64,000 bases of DNA from Rhizobium gallicum bv. gallicum R602sp (GTDB lineage Bacteria; Pseudomonadota; Alphaproteobacteria; Rhizobiales; Rhizobiaceae), in assembly GCF_000816845.1 (NCBI RefSeq), contig NZ_CP006877.1, forward strand, positions 3,481,001 through 3,545,000, written 5' to 3'. Of this stretch, positions 23,072-31,012 are shown piece by piece (within the stretch, counting starts at the first letter, position 1; each line of letters opens with the position of its first letter). A program made the position numbers and the translations under genes. The notes under the pieces were generated by a model. The model ran no database searches, was not told the origin of the DNA, and saw only the letters and a list, made by a program, of their open reading frames with translations.

Positions 23072-24124
23072 ATGAATTTTGCTTCCGACAACTGGGCCGG
23101 CGCCCATGAATCTATTGCCCAACGCCTGCTCGCGGCTTCCGCCGGCTTCGCGTCCGCATACGGCACCGGCGATCTCGATAAAAAAGTCGAGGCACGCTTT
23201 TGCGAGGTCTTCGAGCGTGAAGTCTCCGTGTTCTTTGTCGCGACGGGTACGGCTGCGAATTCCCTTGCGCTCGCCAGCGTCCAGCGCCCCGGCGGCATCA
23301 CCTTCTGTCATTCGGAGGCCCATGTCATCGAGGATGAATGCGGGGCACCGGAATTTTTCTCCGGCTCCGCCCGCCTTGTTGCCGTGCCCGGTGCGTCCGG
23401 CAAGATCGATCCGGCAAGGCTTTCGTCGAAGATAGCAGACTTCCCTGAGGATGCGGTGCATCACGGCCGCGCCAGTGCAGTTACCATCACCCAGGCAACC
23501 GAGATTGGTACGGTCTACACGTTGCCGGAAATCGGCGAGATTTCAGCCATCGCAAAGAAGCGGAACCTGGCTCTTCATATGGACGGCGCCCGCTTCGCGA
23601 ATGCGCTCGTCGCACTTGGCGCAACGCCTGCCGAAACGACATGGAAACGCGGGGTGGACATGCTTTCCTTCGGTGGCACCAAGAACGGGTGCTGGTGCGC
23701 GGAGGCGATCGTCTTCTTTCATCCGGATCAGGCCAAAGAGATGCCTTTTATCCGAAAACGTGCGGCACAGCTCTTCTCCAAGTCGCGCTTCATCGCCGCC
23801 CAGTTCGACGCGTATTTCGACAACGATCTCTGGCTCGATCTTGCCCGCCATGCGAACAGCATGGCCGATGGCCTCCGTGGCGGCATCGGCGCCAGCAATA
23901 CCGCCAGGCTCGCCTGGCCCACCGCCTCCAACGAAGTCTTCGCCGTCGTCACCAAGGGCGCGGCGAGAACTGCTGAACATAGGGGGGCGACGTTCTACGA
24001 GTGGCCGATTCCGGCCGCAACGCCTGACCTCGTCGACGACAACGAGACGCTGATCCGTCTCGTCACCAGCTTCGCCACGACAAAAGCCGATGTCGACGGC
24101 TTCTTGAAGTGCCTGGCGGCATAA
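23072..24124 (+). CDS. ltaE: Low-specificity L-threonine aldolase-like PLP enzyme
   Basis: A 350-aa fold-type I PLP enzyme of the threonine aldolase/beta-eliminating lyase family. It contains SDNWAGAHESI at the N-terminus, FVATGTAANSLAL, ALHMDGARFANALVALG with the PLP-contacting Asp, and the lysine segment DMLSFGGTKNGCWCAE. The family cleaves L-threonine or L-allo-threonine to glycine and acetaldehyde. The in-frame ATG at 23072 matches the family N-terminus, though no clear ribosome site precedes it. An ATG-like start at 23024 would add 16 residues. Confidence 0.87.
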   Translation: MNFASDNWAGAHESIAQRLLAASAGFASAYGTGDLDKKVEARFCEVFEREVSVFFVATGTAANSLALASVQRPGGITFCHSEAHVIEDECGAPEFFSGSARLVAVPGASGKIDPARLSSKIADFPEDAVHHGRASAVTITQATEIGTVYTLPEIGEISAIAKKRNLALHMDGARFANALVALGATPAETTWKRGVDMLSFGGTKNGCWCAEAIVFFHPDQAKEMPFIRKRAAQLFSKSRFIAAQFDAYFDNDLWLDLARHANSMADGLRGGIGASNTARLAWPTASNEVFAVVTKGAARTAEHRGATFYEWPIPAATPDLVDDNETLIRLVTSFATTKADVDGFLKCLAA

Positions 24125-24137
24125 AACCCGGCAGCAC

Positions 24138-24266
24138 CTAGTTCTGATGGCCATAGACGGCAGATTGCGGGGCACCGTGATCCGCCTTTTCCGCTTCGTG
24201 CCCGATCACGAGGATCATCATTACACAGGCCACCAGCCCGGATACGAATAGTGCGCCATACATCAT
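24138..24266 (-). CDS. Small single-pass membrane protein (42 aa)
   Basis: A 42-aa frame convergent with the aldolase gene. It starts MMYGALFVSGLVACVMMILV, a clear transmembrane helix, and continues with a short polar tail rich in His, Ala and Gln (ending YGHQN). AAAGGACGG lies about six bases before the tandem ATGs on the minus strand. I do not recognise a family. The strong ribosome site, hydrophobic profile and isolated intergenic position support a real gene; there is no functional clue. Confidence 0.55.
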   Translation of the reverse strand: MMYGALFVSGLVACVMMILVIGHEAEKADHGAPQSAVYGHQN

Positions 24267-24477
24267 CGGTCCGTCCTTTCTTGCCCCGAACGACGACCAG
24301 ATTGGCTTCTAACGTAGAAGCCGGAATCTAACCAAATAGCTAAGCGACAAGGTTGAGAGGGGCTTAAAATGGCAGGCAACCGGTTAACCGCTGACAGCGA
24401 CCGCCGCTTAAAATTCGTCCACTGCTGCTGGAACTTTTCAGGAACAACTTCATTGATAGCTAGAAAGGTGAAAAGCC

Positions 24478-24966
24478 ATGAAAAAGTTAGCTGTCGTGCT
24501 CATCTCAGCTGTGACTGCCTTGACCAGTGTTCCGCCTGCCGAGGCATTTCCTGCGATCAATCTCGAAAAGCCGAAAGTCGTATCGAACATAGAGCAGGTT
24601 CGGGATCGCGACTGGAGCGGATGGAGCAATTTTGCTAGGCGCCGCTATCTTAAGAGTATGCGTAGCAATCGCGGCGCATACTATGGCGGTTCTCGTGGTT
24701 ATCGCTACAACAGATATTATGGCCGCCGCTACCGCGATTATGACAATGACAACGACGCGGCCGCAATCATCGGCGGATTGGCGCTCGGCGCGATCGTCGG
24801 CGGTGCGTTGGCTCAGCCAGGCTACTATGGCCCACCGTCCTCCTATGCTTACGGCGGCAACGGTCATACGAGCTGGTGCTACAGCCGATATCGCTCCTAT
24901 AGGGCCTGGGACAATACGTTCCAGCCATACTATGGCCCGCGCCGGCAGTGCGTTTCGCCCTATTGA
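24478..24966 (+). CDS. BA14K-like exported protein
   Basis: A 162-aa protein with a signal peptide (residues 1-23, ending AEA). A Tyr/Arg/Gly-rich stretch follows (about 65-85), then a short glycine-rich hydrophobic helix (AAAIIGGLALGAIVGGALA). The C-terminus is the conserved BA14K motif (WCYSRYRSYRAWDNTFQPY and RRQCVSPY). The Brucella homologue is an immunoreactive protein with lectin-like properties. The two C-terminal cysteines may pair. AAAGGTGAAAAG precedes the ATG. It ends before a terminator shared with the convergent LysR gene. Confidence 0.85.
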   Translation: MKKLAVVLISAVTALTSVPPAEAFPAINLEKPKVVSNIEQVRDRDWSGWSNFARRRYLKSMRSNRGAYYGGSRGYRYNRYYGRRYRDYDNDNDAAAIIGGLALGAIVGGALAQPGYYGPPSSYAYGGNGHTSWCYSRYRSYRAWDNTFQPYYGPRRQCVSPY

Positions 24967-25001
24967 TCGCAGGCAACCGAAACTTGATCGGCAAGCAACC
25001 G

Positions 25002-25030
25002 AAACCCGCCGCCCGGCGGGTTTCTATTTT
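25002..25030 (+). terminator. Terminator of the BA14K-like gene
   Basis: The 10-bp inverted repeat AAACCCGCCG / CGGCGGGTTT at 25002-25023 is followed by CTATTTTTG. It lies between convergent genes and overlaps the first stop-proximal bases of the LysR gene. Confidence 0.75.
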
Positions 25031-25893
25031 TGTGCGCCCGATCGCAGACCCCGCACCTTCCCAAGAATGTCCTCCGAAAGCGCCGACACCAGCGCCTGAT
25101 CGGCCCCTTTGCGCGGCACGAGCACGAATTCCACATCCTCCAGCAGCGGCAGCCTTGCCGTGCCGATCTCTTTCAATCCCGAAGGGGCCATGCTGCGCGG
25201 CTGCACCAGTACTCCCATTCCTGCCCGCGCCGCGGCCGTAAGTCCGCTCAGGCTGCCGCAGGTGCAGACGATCCGCCAAGGCACCTGCATTCGGCTGAGG
25301 GCCTCGAGCGCAATACTGCGCGTCACGCTTGGCGGCGGAAAGGCGATCAGCGGCAGCGGCGCTTGTGCGAGCACATGGTCGGGATCGCGCGCCAGCCAGA
25401 CCAGCGGCTCGCGATAGACAAGCCGGCCGCGGGCATCGCCGAGCCGGCGTTTGGCAAGCACAAGATCGATCTCGCCATTGTCCTGCATCTCGTAAAGCGC
25501 ACCCGACAACGCGACTGTCAACTCCAGATCGACCGATGGATGCGACCGCACGAAATCCTCCAGCACGGCCGGGAGCTGGCTGGTCACAAAATCTTCCGAG
25601 ACCCCGAGGCGGAGGCGGCCGCGCAGACTGCTCTCCTTGAAAAGCGATTGAACCTGCCCTTCGATCGAAAGCATCAGGCGCGCATGCGACAGCAGCGCCT
25701 CGCCATCTCCGGTGAGCACGACCTTGTGGGTGTCGCGCGCGAGAAGCCTTCGCCCGAGTGAAGTTTCCAGCCGCTGGACGTGCTGACTGACGGTCGATTG
25801 ACCGAGACCCAAACGCTCTGCGGCGAGCGTGAAACTGCCCATCTGCTCGACGGCAACGAAGCTGCGCAACTGCGTCAGATCAAGCATTGACAT
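25024..25893 (-). CDS. LysR-family transcriptional regulator
   Basis: A 289-aa protein with the N-terminal winged helix-turn-helix of LysR proteins (LTQLRSFVAVEQMGSFTLAA, GQSTVSQHVQRLE, LLARD) and a substrate-binding domain from about residue 90 (RLRLGVSEDFVTSQLP, GMGVLVQPRS). It is divergent from a bile-acid/sodium symporter-family gene 87 bases away, the usual arrangement for a regulator controlling its neighbour. An ATAAC-T-GTTAT palindrome with T-N11-A spacing lies between them. The effector is unknown. The second in-frame ATG, two codons later, is an equally good start. Confidence 0.88.
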   Translation of the reverse strand: MSMLDLTQLRSFVAVEQMGSFTLAAERLGLGQSTVSQHVQRLETSLGRRLLARDTHKVVLTGDGEALLSHARLMLSIEGQVQSLFKESSLRGRLRLGVSEDFVTSQLPAVLEDFVRSHPSVDLELTVALSGALYEMQDNGEIDLVLAKRRLGDARGRLVYREPLVWLARDPDHVLAQAPLPLIAFPPPSVTRSIALEALSRMQVPWRIVCTCGSLSGLTAAARAGMGVLVQPRSMAPSGLKEIGTARLPLLEDVEFVLVPRKGADQALVSALSEDILGKVRGLRSGAQK

Positions 25894-25904
25894 CCCACTT
25901 CGCG

Positions 25905-25915
25905 ATAACTGTTAT
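25905..25915. promoter_or_regulatory. Candidate LysR-type operator
   Basis: The perfect palindrome ATAACTGTTAT is in the 87-base LysR/permease intergenic region, 12 bases from the regulator ATG. Its symmetry and position match LysR activator boxes. The assignment is inference from position. Confidence 0.45.
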
Positions 25916-25980
25916 TTCTTGCATCCTGATTCATAATGGGTGACAAAACAACGAAATTCTGAAAATGCCGAGGAAGCATC

Positions 25981-26985
25981 ATGCGCCGCTTCTTGCCCGA
26001 TACCTTCACGATCCTGCTCGTTTTAACCGTCATTCTTGCCTCGCTGCTTCCGGCAAGCGGCATTTTCGCGGATTATTTCGGCGTCGCCACCGGACTTGCC
26101 ATAGCCCTGCTGTTCTTCCTGCATGGCGCCCGGCTATCCAGCGACGTCGTCATTGCAGGCATCCTGCACTGGCGGCTGCACGTCGTCATCCTTCTGACGA
26201 CATTCGCCATCTTTCCGCTACTCGGCATGGCGCTCGGCCTCATCCCGGATTCGATCCTGCCGCAGCCGCTTTACCTCGGCATCCTTTTCCTGTGCGTCCT
26301 GCCATCCACGGTGCAATCCTCGATCGCCTTTACCTCGATGGCAGGCGGCAATGTGCCGGCCGCCATTTGCTCTGCCTCCGCTTCCAACATCTTCGGCATG
26401 TTCCTGACGCCGCTTCTCGTCGGCCTGCTCTTTGCCGTCGGCGGCCATGGCGGCTTTTCCTGGGACGCGCTGGAGCAGATCCTGCTGCAATTGCTTGCTC
26501 CCTTCGTGGCAGGCCAGATCCTGCAGCCCTGGATAGGCAATTGGATCCGCGCGAAGAAGAAAATCCTGATGCCGGTCGATCGCGGATCGATCCTGATGGT
26601 CGTCTATCTCGCCTTCAGCACGGCGGTCGTCGAGGGCCTGTGGCATACATTCTCAGTAAGAGACATCGGGGTCGTCGTCTTGCTCGACATGTTGCTGCTC
26701 GCAATCGTCCTTTTGCTCACCATGCACGGCAGCCGCCTTCTCGGCTTCAACAAGGCCGACGAGATCACCATCACCTTCTGCGGCTCGAAGAAGAGCCTGG
26801 CAAGTGGCGTGCCGATGGCAGGCGTCATCTTCGCCGGCCAGTCGATCGGTGCCATCGTTCTGCCGCTGATGCTCTTCCATCAGATCCAGCTGATGGTCTG
26901 CGCGGTGATCGCGCAAAAATATGCCGCAGCGGCTGCGCATCGGATAACAAAAGAGGAAGCCGAAGAGGCTGCGAGCCCAGCCTGA
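25981..26985 (+). CDS. Bile acid:sodium symporter family (SBF-like, YfeH type) permease
   Basis: A 334-aa integral membrane protein with about ten hydrophobic segments. Recognisable blocks are FFLHGARLSSDVVIAGILHWRLH, CVLPSTVQSSIAFTSMAGGN (the crossover region with Gly/Ser residues) and FCGSKKSLASGVPMAGVIF. These match the SBF-like subgroup (YfeH) rather than true ASBT transporters. The substrate is unknown; organic anions are likely. It is probably controlled by the divergent LysR gene. A bidirectional terminator follows. Confidence 0.85.
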   Translation: MRRFLPDTFTILLVLTVILASLLPASGIFADYFGVATGLAIALLFFLHGARLSSDVVIAGILHWRLHVVILLTTFAIFPLLGMALGLIPDSILPQPLYLGILFLCVLPSTVQSSIAFTSMAGGNVPAAICSASASNIFGMFLTPLLVGLLFAVGGHGGFSWDALEQILLQLLAPFVAGQILQPWIGNWIRAKKKILMPVDRGSILMVVYLAFSTAVVEGLWHTFSVRDIGVVVLLDMLLLAIVLLLTMHGSRLLGFNKADEITITFCGSKKSLASGVPMAGVIFAGQSIGAIVLPLMLFHQIQLMVCAVIAQKYAAAAAHRITKEEAEEAASPA

Positions 26986-27002
26986 TCTGCAGCCAACAAA
27001 AA

Positions 27003-27036
27003 GGCGGCGCCCCAACGGAGCGCCGCCTGTCTTTTC
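27003..27036. terminator. Bidirectional terminator between the permease and hsp20 genes
   Basis: The stem GGCGGCGC / GCGCCGCC has a nine-base loop. On the plus strand it leads into TGTCTTTTCC. On the minus strand it is followed by TTTTTG. It serves both convergent genes. Confidence 0.82.
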
Positions 27037-27056
27037 CTATCCTGGAAGGGGATCGA

Positions 27057-27524
27057 TTAGTTGGCGACCTGAGCCTCGATAGCCTTCGGCGCGCTTACCG
27101 GCTCTGCGGCAATCGCGATCTTGCGCGGCTTCATGGCTTCGGGGATGCTGCGAAGAAGGTCGATATGAAGCAGGCCGTTCTTCAGCGAAGCGGCGGTCAC
27201 CTCGACATGATCGGCGAGCTGAAAGCGGCGCTCGAAGGCGCGCTTGGCAATGCCGCGATAGAGGAACTCGCTGCCCTCGGCGTTGTCTTCGCTCTTTACG
27301 CCCTTGACGGTCAGTGCGTGAGCTTGAGCCTCGATCAAGATTTCGCTTTCGTCGAAACCGGCAACGGCCATGGTGATGCGATAGGTGTTCTCACCGGTGC
27401 GCTCGATATTGTAGGGCGGATAGGTATTGCCCTGATCCGGCTGAGCCAGGCTGTCGAGCATGGTGAAGAGACGGTCGAAACCGACGGTCGAACGATAAAG
27501 TGGAGAAAAGTCGACGTGACGCAT
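27057..27524 (-). CDS. Small heat-shock protein (Hsp20, class A, IbpA-like)
   Basis: A 155-aa ATP-independent holdase. The start MRHVDFSPLYRSTVGFDRLF is typical of rhizobial class A proteins. The alpha-crystallin domain runs from about 38 to 135, with YPPYNIE, YRITMAVAGF, YRGIAKRAFERRF.LADHVEV and A.LKNGLLHIDL. The C-terminal tail keeps the Ile-x-Ile type anchor as KIAIAAE. Its leader has an RpoH-type promoter and a ROSE-like hairpin over the ribosome site, so it is very probably under both transcriptional and RNA-thermometer control. Confidence 0.93.
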   Translation of the reverse strand: MRHVDFSPLYRSTVGFDRLFTMLDSLAQPDQGNTYPPYNIERTGENTYRITMAVAGFDESEILIEAQAHALTVKGVKSEDNAEGSEFLYRGIAKRAFERRFQLADHVEVTAASLKNGLLHIDLLRSIPEAMKPRKIAIAAEPVSAPKAIEAQVAN

Positions 27525-27612
27525 GATGTCCTCCTTAAGGAAGCGACGTGTTGCGATAATTGCCCCTGAAACCCCATATTCGGCAGCTTCGGGACGGTTA
27601 AGCGGACCCGTT
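27525..27612 (-). promoter_or_regulatory. ROSE-like RNA thermometer in the hsp20 leader
   Basis: Just upstream of the ATG the minus strand reads TCGCT-TCC-TTAA-GG-AGGA. UCGCU is the conserved ROSE motif (U, pyrimidine, GCU) and can pair with the AGGA of the Shine-Dalgarno sequence with one bulged G, enclosing a short CC/GG stem and a UUAA loop. ROSE elements repress small heat-shock genes in Bradyrhizobium and Rhizobium at low temperature. The candidate promoter places the leader at about 98 nt, a normal ROSE length. The pairing is hand-drawn, not computed. Confidence 0.65.
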
Positions 27613-27629
27613 TGGCACCCGCAGAATTC

Positions 27630-27658
27630 AGATGGTGATCGACTTTCGGCAGTTCAAG
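27630..27658 (-). promoter_or_regulatory. RpoH (sigma-32)-type promoter of hsp20
   Basis: On the minus strand a CTTGAA -35 element (27653-27658) is spaced 17 bases from a CCATCT -10 element (27630-27635). This fits the rhizobial RpoH consensus CTTGAA-N16/17-CCATNT. Transcription would start near 27622. Confidence 0.7.
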
Positions 27659-27804
27659 ACCCTTTTGCAACTAGGTGAACGGGGCATGAACACGAGGTTC
27701 GGCATGCGTTCAGCAGCACCTCTGTAGAAGTAGTAACTGTCGGGGGATTAAACCGCCCGATGGCTGAAGTGCATCGTCCCTTCTTCTTCAGTCCGATTTT
27801 ACGG

Positions 27805-27848
27805 CCGGCGCCGGGCACCCCTCAAATCGCCCCGCCGGTCTCTTTTTA
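27805..27848 (+). terminator. Orphan plus-strand terminator
   Basis: The stem is CCGGCG (27805-27810) plus GGGC, pairing with GCCC plus CGCCGG (27829-27838), with a 12-base loop and a T run at 27843-27847. No plus-strand gene precedes it; the permease gene already ends at a terminator at 27036. It may end an unannotated small RNA (see findings). It also separates any such RNA from the hydrolase gene at 27929. Confidence 0.55.
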
Positions 27849-27928
27849 TTCGCTCCGCGCTTAACAGTTGATTTTCCCTCTGCGTGCATTATCCCCTAGA
27901 CTCAAGGCGGCATCGAAAGCAGCGGCTC

Positions 27929-28903
27929 ATGGACAGCGTCCTTATTTCGACACCTGACAATCCCGTCCCGGAAAACCGTACCGAAGGCTATTTCGAGACG
28001 CATGACGGCTGGAAGCTGCGCCATGCGGTGTTCCGCTCCGATGCCCCCGTTGCAAAAGGCACGGTCGTCATCCTGCAGGGACGCAACGAATACATTGAGA
28101 AATATTTCGAGACGATCCGCGATCTAACGGCGAAGGGCTTCTGGGTTGCGATCTTCGATCTTCGTGGCCAGGGCGGTTCGCCACGGCTGATCAAGAAACG
28201 ACAGCATGGCCATGTGAGGCGCTTTTCCGATTACGAGCGAGACCTCGACACCTTTCTGGAAACGGTGGTGCTGCCCGACACCCGCCTGCCCTTCTACCTG
28301 CTCGGCCATTCGACCGGTGGCCTGATTGCGCTTTCGGCCGCCCCCTATCTTGCAACACGCATTGAACGCATGGTGCTTTCCGCGCCCTTCATCGGCCTGA
28401 TCGGCCAGGCAGCGTCCGCATCGACCATCCGCCGCTTGGCCGCCACGGCTTGCTCGCTCGGACTTGGCTCGTTGCCCTTGAGCCGCAAGCTACGGGAGCT
28501 TCCTTTCCAGGACAATCCGCTGACATCGGACGAGGTGCGTTTCGAGCGCAACATTGCAATGATGAGGGAGCATCCGGAACTGATGCTCGGCCCGCCGACC
28601 GCACGCTGGGTCCATGAATCCTTCAAGGCGATCGACAAGGCACTCATGCCGAGCCACCTCTTTTCGATTACCATCCCGACGATCGTCATTGCCCCGACCC
28701 GCGACGGCGTCGTGCCCTATATCGCGCAGGAACGGCTTTCGCGCTATTTCCGCGCAGCCCAGCTCGTGCCCATCAATGGCGCGCGGCACGAGATTTTTCA
28801 GGAGCGCGACGCCTACCGCGCCGCAGCACTCGCCGCGTTCCATGCGTTTATTCCAGGCAGCGACGCCGAGGCCGCTGAAGAGGTCGAAGGGTTCGGCGTC
28901 TAA
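27929..28903 (+). CDS. Alpha/beta hydrolase, lysophospholipase-like
   Basis: A 324-aa serine hydrolase of the lysophospholipase/monoacylglycerol lipase group. It shows an oxyanion region (VVILQGRNEYIEKYFETI), DLRGQGGSPR, the nucleophile elbow GHSTGG, and a late TRDGVVPY segment and GARHEIF that would supply the acid and His. It lacks a signal peptide, so it is cytosolic or membrane-associated. The ATG at 27929 fits the family N-terminus; an upstream in-frame start at 27884 is less likely. No clear ribosome site was seen for either. Convergent with the HisN-like gene. Confidence 0.85.
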   Translation: MDSVLISTPDNPVPENRTEGYFETHDGWKLRHAVFRSDAPVAKGTVVILQGRNEYIEKYFETIRDLTAKGFWVAIFDLRGQGGSPRLIKKRQHGHVRRFSDYERDLDTFLETVVLPDTRLPFYLLGHSTGGLIALSAAPYLATRIERMVLSAPFIGLIGQAASASTIRRLAATACSLGLGSLPLSRKLRELPFQDNPLTSDEVRFERNIAMMREHPELMLGPPTARWVHESFKAIDKALMPSHLFSITIPTIVIAPTRDGVVPYIAQERLSRYFRAAQLVPINGARHEIFQERDAYRAAALAAFHAFIPGSDAEAAEEVEGFGV

Positions 28904-28915
28904 ACGGATGGCGAC

Positions 28916-29689
28916 TTAGCGCTGCAGGATCGCAAGTGCCTGGTCGTAAACAGCACGGCTGCCGGCGGCGATGATCGAGCCACCGTCTTCCGGCCGCCCG
29001 CCGTCCCAGGTGGTGATGATGCCGCCCGCATTTTCGATCACCGGAATGATCCCGCCGACATCGTAGGGCTTGAGGCCGTTTTCGATCACGAGATCGACAT
29101 GGCCGGCCGCGAGAAGTGCATAGGCATAGCAATCCGTGCCATAGCGGAAGAGCCGGACCTGGCGTTCGATCTCACGATATTTCTCCATTTCCAAGCCGGT
29201 GAAGAGATGCGGCGAAGTGGTGAAGAGGATCGCGTTCGAAAGCGTGCCGCAGTCACGTGTTTTCAAGCGCCGTTCGCCCTCCGGTCCGCAATAGATCGAG
29301 CCGTTCTGATCCGCGAAATAGCGCTCGCCGGTGAAGGGCTGCTCGATCATGCCCATGATCGCCCGGCCGTTCTTCTGTAGCCCGATCAGCGTTCCCCATA
29401 CCGGCACGCCGGAAATGAAGGCCCGCGTGCCGTCGATAGGATCGATCACCCAGACATAATCACGGTCCAGGCCAACATTTCCGTGTTCCTCGCCAAGAAT
29501 GCCATGATTGGGAAAATGCTCTTCAATCAGCTTGCGGATTGCCGCTTCCGCTGCCCGATCGCCCTCGGTAACGGGATCGAAGCCACTCGAAAGCTTGTTC
29601 GTCACATCGAGGCCGGATCGGAATCGCGGCAGTGTCTCGGCCTTGGCGGCTTCCGCCAGGCGATTGAAGAACGAGCGGTCAGGAAGCAT
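28916..29689 (-). CDS. hisN: Inositol monophosphatase family protein, probable histidinol-phosphatase
   Basis: A 257-aa Mg2+-dependent phosphatase with the signature GILGEEHG, the metal-binding motif VIDPIDGTRAFISG (around residue 80), and the second signature KPYDVGGIIPVIENAGG. This sequence style (P.WGTLIGL, PFTGERYFA) is that of the HisN-type histidinol-phosphatases used by many actinobacteria and alphaproteobacteria in histidine synthesis. An ordinary SuhB-like inositol phosphatase cannot be excluded. The ATG at 29689 gives the normal length. The MmgR-type sRNA lies just upstream on the opposite strand, as in other rhizobia. Confidence 0.83.
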   Translation of the reverse strand: MLPDRSFFNRLAEAAKAETLPRFRSGLDVTNKLSSGFDPVTEGDRAAEAAIRKLIEEHFPNHGILGEEHGNVGLDRDYVWVIDPIDGTRAFISGVPVWGTLIGLQKNGRAIMGMIEQPFTGERYFADQNGSIYCGPEGERRLKTRDCGTLSNAILFTTSPHLFTGLEMEKYREIERQVRLFRYGTDCYAYALLAAGHVDLVIENGLKPYDVGGIIPVIENAGGIITTWDGGRPEDGGSIIAAGSRAVYDQALAILQR

Positions 29690-29807
29690 GGATGATCCGT
29701 TTTCTGGGCCGTGTGGCACGCATTCCTTAGCGCAAATGCGTTCAAATGCAAATCGACCAGGCATTTTCTCGATATCTGCCTAAAGATTTTGCATTGCAAA
29801 ATAATGA

Positions 29808-29836
29808 TTGACAATTGTGCAGCGCAGCAGTAGCTT
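29808..29836 (+). promoter_or_regulatory. Promoter of the MmgR-type sRNA
   Basis: TTGACA (29808-29813) is spaced exactly 17 bases from TAGCTT (29831-29836), and transcription would start about seven bases later, just at the first sRNA stem. Confidence 0.65.
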
Positions 29837-29842
29837 CTTCAT

Positions 29843-29922
29843 ACAGTCTTCTGACTGTAAATACCCTCCTTGGGTGTTTCCTCCCTAGACTTAGCCGCGC
29901 TGTACAGCGCGGTTCTTTTTTT
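29843..29922 (+). ncRNA. mmgR: MmgR / suhB-family small RNA (alpha-r8)
   Basis: An 80-nt intergenic RNA candidate made of three hairpins: ACAGTC-TTCT-GACTGT (29843-29858), a short ACCC..GGGT stem (29863-29875), and a terminator stem CCGCGCT-GTAC-AGCGCGG (29895-29912) followed by TTCTTTTTTT. A single-stranded TTTCCTCCC stretch lies between the second and third stems. Structure, C/U-rich loop and position between a HisN/suhB-like gene and an N-formylglutamate amidohydrolase gene match MmgR of Sinorhizobium meliloti, an Hfq-bound sRNA linked to nitrogen limitation and storage-polymer accumulation. It is divergent from hisN and reads towards the amidohydrolase. Confidence 0.85.
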
Positions 29923-29940
29923 GAGCGTCTGTCCGGGAGC

Positions 29941-30822
29941 TTATTCTGCAGCAAGCGCCGTATCGGTTGCAAACTGGTCAACGTAGCTGGCCATCTGCCG
30001 CATGAAGCCTGTGACGGCGTTGACAATCAGCGGAAAATCCGTGTGCTTTTCCAGCGTCCCTTCGTCCACGTAGATCGCCCGATTCACCTCGATCTGCAGG
30101 GCGTGCAGCCCGCGCGCCGGCCGGCCGTAATGCTCGGTGATGAAGCCGCCGGCATAGGGCTTGTTGCGGATGGCGGTGAAACCCATCTCCTCGAGAATAC
30201 TGATCGCCGTACGCGAAAGGTCGGCCGATGCGCTGGTACCATACCGGTCGCCGATGATGAAGTCGGGCCGCGCATTGCTGCCTGCGACGCGGACATTGCC
30301 CGGCATCGAGTGGCAATCGATCAGCACGCCGAAGCCGAATTGCACGTGGGTGCGCGCAATCAGCCGGCGCAGCGCGGCGTGGTAGGGTATGTAGATGCTC
30401 TCGACCCGATCGAGTCCTTCCTGCACCGGCAGCCGCCGGGCATAGATTTCCATATTCTCGGCAACAATGCGCGGAATGGTGCCGAGCCCGCCTGCCACGC
30501 GCAGCGAATTGATGTTTGCATAAGGCGGCAACAGGCCATCGAACATGCGCGGGTCGAGCTCGTAAGGTTCGCGGTTCACATCCAGATAGGCGCGCGGGAA
30601 ATTGGCGAGAAGCAGAGGCGCGCCAAGCAGGCTGGCGGCTGAAAAGAGCTCGTCGACATAGTGATCCTCCGACCGGCGGATGGAAATGCCTTCGAGCCGC
30701 GACTGGGCGATAAATTCCGGTGGATAAATACGGCCGCTGTGGGGAGAATTGTAAACGAAGGGAATGGTCTGCGACACGGGCTCACGGATCTCAAAAAGCT
30801 CGTACTCGCGAATTTCCGGCAC
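29941..30822 (-). CDS. N-formylglutamate amidohydrolase family protein
   Basis: A 293-aa zinc-hydrolase-like protein of the FGase family (HutG type), which deformylates N-formylglutamate in histidine degradation. Conserved segments are VYNSPHSGRIYPP with the metal-binding His, SEDHYVDELF, YLDVNREPYELDPRMF, DCHSMPG and GRPARGLHALQIEVNRA.Y. The chosen GTG at 30822 has AGAGGG six bases upstream; an in-frame ATG eight codons earlier (30846) has no ribosome site. No other hut gene is adjacent, so a role outside histidine catabolism is possible. Divergent from cpdR. Confidence 0.86.
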   Translation of the reverse strand: MPEIREYELFEIREPVSQTIPFVYNSPHSGRIYPPEFIAQSRLEGISIRRSEDHYVDELFSAASLLGAPLLLANFPRAYLDVNREPYELDPRMFDGLLPPYANINSLRVAGGLGTIPRIVAENMEIYARRLPVQEGLDRVESIYIPYHAALRRLIARTHVQFGFGVLIDCHSMPGNVRVAGSNARPDFIIGDRYGTSASADLSRTAISILEEMGFTAIRNKPYAGGFITEHYGRPARGLHALQIEVNRAIYVDEGTLEKHTDFPLIVNAVTGFMRQMASYVDQFATDTALAAE

Positions 30823-31012
30823 CTTTTTCCCTCTTAACCATGTCACAGGACGGCTGCTTGGCCCATGTTGCCAGTTGCCTCACCGCAAGTCCATACTATG
30901 TAGCGGGGATGACAGCCTTGGGCAGGCAATTCACCGGTTGTTTACCGGCTAAAGTCTAGTGTAAATAGCTGGCGCCTCCCACCAAAAACCTATTCACCAA
31001 TCGGTCTGGATA

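Noticed and set aside
24969..25006. Direct repeat GCAACCGAAAC x2 after the BA14K-like gene
   Set aside because: Only two 11-base copies, with no further copies or symmetry; most likely local duplication without function.
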